NCBI GenBank assembly: GCA_018695085.1
Contig: JABHOU010000031.1
Location: 1-11,262, forward strand
DNA length: 11,262 nt
DNA from: Opitutia bacterium
GTDB taxonomy: Bacteria; Verrucomicrobiota; Verrucomicrobiia; Opitutales; Seribacteraceae
Reading direction: 5' to 3'
Of this stretch, positions 6,338 to 11,262 are shown piece after piece. Position 1 is the stretch's first letter. Each line of letters starts with the position of its first letter. The notes under the pieces are model-generated. The model saw nothing but the letters and a program-made list of their open reading frames with translations, did not search any database and was not told the origin of the DNA. A program made the translations under genes and the position numbers.

Positions 6338-8855
6338 TATCCTCGGAATCTTTCTTCACATCCCGCTTGCCTCTATCCCCACCCTTCTTTTTTGGCTTTT
6401 CGTCCTCGGGATACTCGATGCGGGAATGAAGCATATTGAGAATGGTTGAGATAAAACTAGATTTGATAGTGGCGATCTCTTCGAGAGTGAGAGGACACTC
6501 GTCGAGCTGCCCGTCCTCCAAACGGTCGACAAAAATCGCCTCCAAAAGTTCCTCCACGCTATGCTTAGTGACTTTACGCAAGCTACGGGCGGCGGCTTCA
6601 ACGGAATCAGCGAAGAAGATAATCGCGCTTTCGCGAAACCTAGGCTTGGGTCCATCGTAACGGTAGGTGCTTTCGTCCGGTTCGTCCAGATCGGCACCCT
6701 CTCCAAGAGGAAGCTTTTCCTGCCGCACCTGTTTTTTTGCTTCGTGATAGAAATATTTAACCAAGGTGGTCCCATGATGTTGTCGAATAACATCGCGCAG
6801 AAGCTTGGGCAAGCGATGTTCACGAGCCATTTCCACACCTTCCTTCACATGGCTTTTGATGATCAGAGCGCTCATGGCTGGATTCCGTCTAGAATGAGGA
6901 TTTGCGAGGGCAGTCTGGTTTTCAGTAAAATATTCGGGTTGCTTCATCTTCCCGATGTCGTGAAAGAGCGAGCAGGCTCTGCAAAGTAAAGGATTTGCAC
7001 CTACGGCAGCTGCCGCATTTTCCGCAAGATTCGCCACCATCAAACTATGATGATAAGTTCCGGGAGCCTCCACTTGCATCCGACGTAGAAGAGGGTGGTT
7101 GTAGTCGGTCAACTCGAATAGAGTAACATCGGTGGCCACCTTGAACACACGTTCGAAAATCGGCAAGGCTCCAAGAACCAAACCTCCGGTAACCAGTCCT
7201 GTCAACAAAGCTGCAACTCCGTGATTGAAGATAGAAGTAAGAGCACTCCCAGCAATTAAGCCAATGGCGATGGCAAACACTGCAGCAACCACCCCCGACA
7301 TCGTTCCTGCTTTCAATGCGCTGCCCCTAAGACGAACGTCCCGGCAGAAAAAGGCTCCCATTAGAGAAGCCCCCAAAGAAATAACCAGCGACTCGACTCC
7401 GGTATCCTGCATGGCGGCATGAAAGGTACTCGTCATCAAGGCTGCGACTGCCCCCATCCGCGGCCCCACGGTAATCATCACGACCATTGATGAAAATGCC
7501 ACCGGAAGCAAGTAGGGCAACATACCCACGAGCAAGGGATTGCCACCGAAAAGGTCAGTACCTCCAAGTTCGATGACACCACGAGAAAGCAAGAGGTTAC
7601 CCAATACAGCAGTCGCCACGATCCCTGTTTTCGCACCGCTTCGCCAAAAATTCGGGAGGACCAAACTAATGTAAAGCAAAGAGCAAAGAAAAGTCGTGCA
7701 AGTAAGGAGGATTCTACGAGCCAAAAGATCGCTCTCATCCGCCGACAAATCTAGAAGTCTCTTGTATTTCTCCATGGCGTCTTCAGACACTTCATCGCCC
7801 TTTCGAAGAATAACGTCACCTTCGCTAACTCCGACTTCGTACTTTGCTGGTTGGATATCCGCAATCTTGCGATCTTGAGCCTGCACGGTCTTGGCTCGAT
7901 CCACAGAGCGAAGAAATAAACCTTGCTCCGCCAATACCGCAAATACCGTTCCGAATTCATCACGTAGCTGCATGGCTTCGCCCGAGGTGTTTGAATCAGC
8001 ATTTGAAATAACGTCGCCCAAGTTCAGCCCGTCAACAGGGAACGGACCATCCTCTTCAATGCGGGTACGTACTTCGGATATAAAGTTCGCAAAATGAGGG
8101 AAGCGAATCCGTAGGGGGGCCATGTCAAACAGAAGCTCTAGACCAGCGTCCACACCTCCAATGACAGGAAGGTTACTTGCAGTTTCCGACATCCTCTTGG
8201 CAATGGCTAAGGTTGCATTGGCCTCGGAAAGAAATTTCTGGTCGGTGGAAGGATCAATCAATACTCCCGTAGCATGCAAATGTCCTAGGGTTTCCGTAGT
8301 TTCATCGAAAATCAATCGTAAACCGACTTCGTTTCGAACCAGCCCCAACATTCTTATTTCATCGGGCGTCAATTCCACGCCGAAAGTGACCATCAATTCT
8401 TCTCTCAGGGCATCTCGAGCCAGACTCAATGATTCACCCACCTTACCCATATTGGCAACCAGTCGATCGTTAAGGAGCACGAGAGCTTTGGCAAAACCCT
8501 CCTCACCGGCAAAATCCCGGGAGTACTCCAGAGGGGTCGAGGTACGAGTCCAAGCCTCGAGCTCTCGCCTGAGGACATCGCTGGTATACTTGAAATTCCG
8601 ATCCGAGTAGATATTTTGAGGTGCCACTTCGCCCAAAGTTCCAACCGTGGGCGGTTCTTGCCCGACAAAACAAATGAACACCACGGCAGTCGCAAAAAGA
8701 AGAGTCAAACCAGAGAGTCTTAATCGATGCCGAAGCAAGGGACCTAGAGAATAGGTTTTCCCCTCGAGCTCGTCTTCATCCTCGTCAGAGGACTGCCGAC
8801 GACCACCACGACGTCCGTTGCCTCGACGAGGTTTCAGATTAAAAAGATTAAACAT
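6303..8855 (-). CDS. PgpH-like 7TM-HD phosphohydrolase (candidate c-di-AMP phosphodiesterase)
   Basis: An 850-residue membrane enzyme of the 7TMR-HD family, whose characterised members (Listeria PgpH) hydrolyse cyclic di-AMP. Order of parts: a cytoplasmic Arg/Gly-rich then acidic N-terminus (RRGNGRRGGRR, DEDEDE; about 8-32); one membrane helix (48-65); a ~310-residue outside domain (66-378), as in the 7TMR-HDED module; a multi-helix membrane core (380-567); a cytoplasmic HD domain (about 595-815); and a charged tail. HD residues are visible: H602 in TYHHSL, H632-D633 in LFHDIGK, the HH pair at 693-694 in RQHHG, and D750 in FADSVEAA. The frame is open to 8969, but ATG 8855 gives a normal start and only an 8-bp overlap with phoH. 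The AAGGAG upstream is far (15 nt). Substrate is by family analogy; no diadenylate cyclase gene is in the window. Confidence 0.92.
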   Translation of the reverse strand: MFNLFNLKPRRGNGRRGGRRQSSDEDEDELEGKTYSLGPLLRHRLRLSGLTLLFATAVVFICFVGQEPPTVGTLGEVAPQNIYSDRNFKYTSDVLRRELEAWTRTSTPLEYSRDFAGEEGFAKALVLLNDRLVANMGKVGESLSLARDALREELMVTFGVELTPDEIRMLGLVRNEVGLRLIFDETTETLGHLHATGVLIDPSTDQKFLSEANATLAIAKRMSETASNLPVIGGVDAGLELLFDMAPLRIRFPHFANFISEVRTRIEEDGPFPVDGLNLGDVISNADSNTSGEAMQLRDEFGTVFAVLAEQGLFLRSVDRAKTVQAQDRKIADIQPAKYEVGVSEGDVILRKGDEVSEDAMEKYKRLLDLSADESDLLARRILLTCTTFLCSLLYISLVLPNFWRSGAKTGIVATAVLGNLLLSRGVIELGGTDLFGGNPLLVGMLPYLLPVAFSSMVVMITVGPRMGAVAALMTSTFHAAMQDTGVESLVISLGASLMGAFFCRDVRLRGSALKAGTMSGVVAAVFAIAIGLIAGSALTSIFNHGVAALLTGLVTGGLVLGALPIFERVFKVATDVTLFELTDYNHPLLRRMQVEAPGTYHHSLMVANLAENAAAAVGANPLLCRACSLFHDIGKMKQPEYFTENQTALANPHSRRNPAMSALIIKSHVKEGVEMAREHRLPKLLRDVIRQHHGTTLVKYFYHEAKKQVRQEKLPLGEGADLDEPDESTYRYDGPKPRFRESAIIFFADSVEAAARSLRKVTKHSVEELLEAIFVDRLEDGQLDECPLTLEEIATIKSSFISTILNMLHSRIEYPEDEKPKKKGGDRGKRDVKKDSEDNVENAEKSDST

Positions 8856-9849
8856 TTTCTTGAGAGCGATCTCCTTTATCGCCGGAAGAGCGGTGATTCT
8901 TCTCGGCGTGAATGTCGTATGCTCGAATGATATCACTGACCAAGGGATGTCGCACCACGTCCTGATCATCGAATCGGTGAAAGGGAATCTTGTCCAAGCT
9001 ATCCAAAATCTTCACGGCTTGGACAAGTCCGGAGTCCCTCCTTCTGGGAAGATCAATTTGTGTAAGGTCTCCCGTCACCACCATTTTGCTCCCCTCGCCG
9101 AGGCGGGTAAGAAACATCATCATCTGCGAAGAAGTAGTATTTTGGGCCTCATCCAACAAGGCAAAGCACTTGGACAAAGTACGGCCTCTGATGTAGGCCA
9201 AAGGAGCAATTTCGACTACTCCGGCCTCCACTAACTTCCGAGCTTCAAAAGCACCGAGAGACTCGTCCATGGCATCGTAAAGCGGGCGAAGATAGGGCAA
9301 TAATTTTTCCTCCAGATCGCCTGGAAGAAATCCGAGAGCCTCTCCTGCTTCAACGGCGGGTCGAGCCAAGATGATTTTTTCGACCTCGCCACGCAACAAA
9401 GAGTCCAAAGCAGCCGCCATAGCGAGAAAAGTCTTTCCCGTCCCTGCCGGACCAAGGCCAAAGACGACATCATTCTCCATGATTTTTCGCAGGTATTTTT
9501 TTTGTGCTAGATTACGAGGCACCACGCTAGTTTTGCGGAGTTTGAGGACCAAAGGCTCATTGAACAGTTCGCGAAACTCTGCTCCCTTGCCCTCCCTCAC
9601 TTTGCTCAAAATTCTATTAAAATCGCCATTTCGAGGAGAAAACCCTTGTTCACGACCGATGCGTAAAAGATCAAATAATTCCTTACTGCGAGCCAAGGAC
9701 TCCTCGTCTCCTTCAATTCGCAGCACCTCACCACGGGCAACTAAAGTCGAGCCGAGTGCATTTTCCACCGTACGCAAGTTTTCGGGGTTTTCCCCGTAGA
9801 GAGTGTGAAGGAAGCGCTCGCTCTCGAATTCGATTTCAGTAAAAGACAT
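8848..9849 (-). CDS. PhoH-like ATPase (YbeZ type)
   Basis: A 333-residue P-loop ATPase of the PhoH family, close in build to E. coli YbeZ, which works with YbeY in rRNA metabolism; predicted RNA-helicase-like activity. An N-terminal region resembling the KH-like/PhoH leader (1-105) precedes the ATPase core. The core shows Walker A GPAGTGKT (133-140), the PhoH hallmark ARPAVEAGEALGFLPGD (162-178), the RGRTL motif (221-225), Walker B ALLDEAQN (230-237) and VTGDLTQIDLP (258-268). The frame is open to 9906, but ATG 9849, 7 nt after the HIT gene stop, matches the family length. A run of eight A's occurs in the coding strand (9496-9503) within the QKKY codons. It is followed with an 8-bp overlap by the 7TM-HD gene. 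The phoH / HD / ybeY order is common in Gram-positive and other bacteria. Confidence 0.93.
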   Translation of the reverse strand: MSFTEIEFESERFLHTLYGENPENLRTVENALGSTLVARGEVLRIEGDEESLARSKELFDLLRIGREQGFSPRNGDFNRILSKVREGKGAEFRELFNEPLVLKLRKTSVVPRNLAQKKYLRKIMENDVVFGLGPAGTGKTFLAMAAALDSLLRGEVEKIILARPAVEAGEALGFLPGDLEEKLLPYLRPLYDAMDESLGAFEARKLVEAGVVEIAPLAYIRGRTLSKCFALLDEAQNTTSSQMMMFLTRLGEGSKMVVTGDLTQIDLPRRRDSGLVQAVKILDSLDKIPFHRFDDQDVVRHPLVSDIIRAYDIHAEKNHRSSGDKGDRSQENV

Positions 9850-9856
9850 TAGTGAG

Positions 9857-10354
9857 TTATCCAAGCCGAGCGGCAACACAGTCGCAAAGTTTTTCGCAGG
9901 TGGCATCTAAAGACTCCGGAAGTACACGAGTATCGGCCAAAACCGGCATGAAATTGGTATCCGACTTCCAACGCGGCACGACATGGGCATGCATGTGCCC
10001 AGGTATTCCCGCCCCGCCCGTAGAACCTTCATTGATACCGATGTTGAAACCGTCAGGTGAAAAGGCATCTTCAAGGAGATCCTGAGCAAATGTGATCAAT
10101 TCCATCAAATCGATTCGCTCGTCTGCCCCGAGATCGCGCAGGCGAGGAACCTCACGAAAAGGAACTGCTAACAAATGACCGGGATTGTAGGGATACTTGT
10201 TCAAGACAAGGTAAGAGTACTTGGCTCGATGAACAATATACACGGCACGATCGTCTCCATGTTCAGGTAGCCTGACAAACGGGTTGCCCACCTCCTCGCC
10301 CTCCGATGGAACGCTAAGGTACTGCATCCGCCAATACGCGTGCAAATTATGCAT
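9857..10354 (-). CDS. HIT-domain nucleotide hydrolase/phosphorylase (Ap4A phosphorylase-like)
   Basis: A 165-residue histidine-triad protein. The HIT motif HMHAHVVPRW is at 120-129 (H120, H122 and H124, with H122 in the position of the catalytic His). It is preceded by FNIGINEGSTGGAGIPGH (103-120) and followed by DTNFMPV (132-138). This arrangement, together with LHAYWRMQYLS near the start and LNKYPYNPGHLLAVP (51-65), is typical of the ATP adenylyltransferase / Ap4A phosphorylase branch of the family rather than the small Hint branch. Such enzymes split Ap4A or related adenosine nucleotides. The exact substrate is not determined. ATG 10354 is chosen; a TTG directly before it is also in frame. 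No Shine-Dalgarno is visible upstream. It is the first gene of the minus-strand run, so a promoter should lie in 10355-10607. Confidence 0.92.
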   Translation of the reverse strand: MHNLHAYWRMQYLSVPSEGEEVGNPFVRLPEHGDDRAVYIVHRAKYSYLVLNKYPYNPGHLLAVPFREVPRLRDLGADERIDLMELITFAQDLLEDAFSPDGFNIGINEGSTGGAGIPGHMHAHVVPRWKSDTNFMPVLADTRVLPESLDATCEKLCDCVAARLG

Positions 10355-10607
10355 CAATCAAAATGAGGAAATAAGATGAATGCCAGTCGAAGCAATCTAA
10401 GGAATGACAGACCGGCGTACAGAAAAAGCATCAGGGATGACTTGGGTTATCCGGATAGATTGAGGAAATTAGAAGTCACTAACCCTACTCTGAAGGAAAC
10501 CGTTGAGCAAGTACGGATTCCACTTGGCATTTTGACGAATGAGGTTGCCTTAAGACCACCCTAAGCCATGAGAAGGAAATCATGATTCCGTTTAATCTAT
10601 TCAATCG
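10355..10607. promoter_or_regulatory. divergent intergenic region between the HIT-gene run and glgA
   Basis: About 250 bp separate the minus-strand HIT start from the plus-strand glgA start. It must hold the promoter of the minus-strand run, unless transcription enters from elsewhere, and probably that of glgA. By eye I could not find a convincing -35/-10 pair: a TTGACG at 10530-10535 on the plus strand has no fitting -10, and minus-strand TTGC-type hexamers have poor partners. The region also contains a 62-codon ORF and a 9-codon mini-ORF, listed separately. I saw no riboswitch-like fold or terminator. Confidence 0.5.
10376..10564 (+). CDS. hypothetical 62-aa protein (uncertain)
   Basis: I do not recognise this ORF. 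It runs from ATG 10376 to TAA 10562-10564. A GAGG Shine-Dalgarno lies at 10365-10368, 7 nt before the ATG, which is better than most genes here have. The product is hydrophilic and charged, with many Arg/Asp/Lys and few hydrophobic stretches (NLRNDRPAYRKSIRDDLGYP, then VRIPLGILTNEVALRPP). No signal peptide, membrane helix, Cys or His cluster is seen. Start codons of this ORF and the divergent HIT gene are only 21 bp apart, so a promoter for one would sit inside the other. This argues against both being expressed in the simplest way. It may be a real small gene upstream of glgA, or spurious. Confidence 0.4.
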   Translation: MNASRSNLRNDRPAYRKSIRDDLGYPDRLRKLEVTNPTLKETVEQVRIPLGILTNEVALRPP

Positions 10608-10611
10608 GTGA
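10582..10611 (+). CDS. 9-codon leader mini-ORF overlapping the glgA start
   Basis: ATG at 10582 follows AAGGA (10573-10577) by 4 nt and encodes MIPFNLFNR, then TGA at 10609-10611. The stop overlaps the glgA GTG start as GTGA, the classic arrangement for translational coupling. The glgA GTG itself has no ribosome site nearby (ATCTATTCAATCG). It is likely a leader that delivers ribosomes to glgA. Whether its translation also senses anything is unknown; there is no attenuator-type hairpin or codon run to suggest it. Confidence 0.45.
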   Translation: MIPFNLFNR

Positions 10612-11262
10612 AAGTTCTCTTCGTGAGCCCGGAAGTATCCCCCTTGGCGAGAACAGGAGGACTCGGCGACGTCGTGGGTGCATTGCCACCTGCGCTGAAG
10701 GAAGCAGGCGTGGACGTTCGCGTGATCTGCCCGCTTCATCGGGGTTCCCTCGATGGTCTCAAGAGCAAACGCATCGCAGGTAAGCTTCGCATTAGGATCG
10801 GCTCCCAACTCTGTTCCCCGCGATTAGTGGAAACGCGCCTGCCCGGAACCGATGTCCCCGTTTACCTCATAGAACACAAGGGTTTCTTCGACCGACCGGA
10901 CATCTATGCCGGACCCAAGGGAGACTTTCCGGACAATGCCGAACGGTCTTTCGCGCTTTGCCGATCGGCCCTCGATCTCCCGAGACTCGTGGGTTGGACG
11001 CCGGAAGTGTATCATTCTCACGACTGGATGGCTGCCGCATTACCCGCTTGCCTGAACGCAACCCCATCGATCAAAGGACAAGCACGAGTCGCCGCCAGCG
11101 TGCTGACCATACATAATCTAGAGCACCAGGGCTCCTTCTCCCCGGAAAAATTCGCGATATCGAACTTGCCGCAATCCTATTTCCAAATGGAAGGATTCGA
11201 ACACTTCGGCAGGCTAAATTTGTTAAAGGGAGGAATTCAGCACGCCGACAAGATTACCACCG
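10608..11262 (+). CDS. glgA: glycogen/starch synthase GlgA, N-terminal part (cut by window edge)
   Basis: GlgA transfers glucose from ADP-glucose (or UDP-glucose) to the non-reducing end of alpha-1,4-glucan during glycogen synthesis. The first 218 codons are present and the gene continues past the right edge. The start is GTG 10608; an in-frame TAA at 10593-10595 leaves no other normal start. The GT5 features are visible: KVLFVSPEVSPLARTGGLGD (2-21), the nucleotide-sugar loop, in which R15 replaces the Lys15 of the E. coli KTGGL motif; VIxPLHRG (39-46); HSHDWMAAALP; and LTIHNLEHQG, matching the family's TIHNLAYQG. The catalytic C-terminal Rossmann domain is outside the window. It reads away from the minus-strand run, and a short leader ORF overlaps its start. 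Confidence 0.92.
   Translation, partial: MKVLFVSPEVSPLARTGGLGDVVGALPPALKEAGVDVRVICPLHRGSLDGLKSKRIAGKLRIRIGSQLCSPRLVETRLPGTDVPVYLIEHKGFFDRPDIYAGPKGDFPDNAERSFALCRSALDLPRLVGWTPEVYHSHDWMAAALPACLNATPSIKGQARVAASVLTIHNLEHQGSFSPEKFAISNLPQSYFQMEGFEHFGRLNLLKGGIQHADKITT

Noticed and set aside
8856..8969. 38-residue N-terminal extension of the 7TM-HD protein
   Set aside because: It would overlap the phoH 3' end by more than 100 bp and has no family features; ATG 8855 gives a normal cytoplasmic start.
10530..10535. TTGACG as a possible -35 box for glgA
   Set aside because: No hexamer resembling TATAAT occurs 16-18 bases downstream.
1..11262. Search for CRISPR repeats, insertion-sequence ends, tRNA genes or a defence island
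   Set aside because: No regularly spaced repeats, transposase motifs, terminal inverted repeats or tRNA-like cloverleaf were seen; nearly all bases are in conserved housekeeping genes.

Overview
This window is a tightly packed bacterial chromosomal segment. Twelve genes run colinearly on the minus strand, from about 10354 down past the left edge. A short divergent stretch and the 5' part of a glycogen synthase gene lie on the plus strand at the right end. Protein features suggest a Gram-negative-type bacterium, and I lean towards Verrucomicrobiota (Opitutae/Puniceicoccales-like). The reasons are a RuvC with a ~36-residue N-terminal extension, a YbeY with Asp in place of the third metal-ligand His, and the PhoH / 7TM-HD / YbeY block. 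This placement comes from memory of the families, not from a search.

Reading the minus strand in its own direction (right to left), the genes are: a HIT nucleotide hydrolase/phosphorylase, a PhoH-like ATPase (YbeZ type), a PgpH-like 7TM-HD phosphohydrolase (candidate c-di-AMP phosphodiesterase), the rRNA maturation nuclease YbeY, a DUF502 membrane protein, the repair protein RecO, a YjbQ (UPF0047) protein, a secreted or lipid-anchored TPR-plus-LysM protein, a NifS/IscS-type cysteine desulfurase, RecF, a TauE/SafE permease, and the first 50 codons of RuvC, which is cut by the window edge and not covered by any long ORF. Junctions range from a 35-bp overlap to a 60-bp gap. They include a TGAATG junction (DUF502/RecO) and an ATGA overlap (YjbQ/LysM), so the run looks like one long operon or a few overlapping ones. 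Its themes are RNA maturation and nucleotide signalling (HIT, PhoH, HD, YbeY), recombination repair (RecO, RecF, RuvC), sulfur mobilisation and envelope functions.

Between the HIT gene and glgA (10355-10607) lies a poorly explained plus-strand stretch. It holds a 62-codon ORF with a good Shine-Dalgarno sequence, then a 9-codon mini-ORF whose stop overlaps the GTG start of glgA (GTGA). The mini-ORF looks like a translational-coupling leader for glgA.

Most of the window is ordinary housekeeping sequence. I saw no mobile element, CRISPR array, tRNA/rRNA or obvious new defence system. The points most worth a second look are the glgA leader arrangement, the uncharacterised 62-aa ORF, the variant residues in YbeY and GlgA, and the clustering of recO, recF and ruvC in one run.
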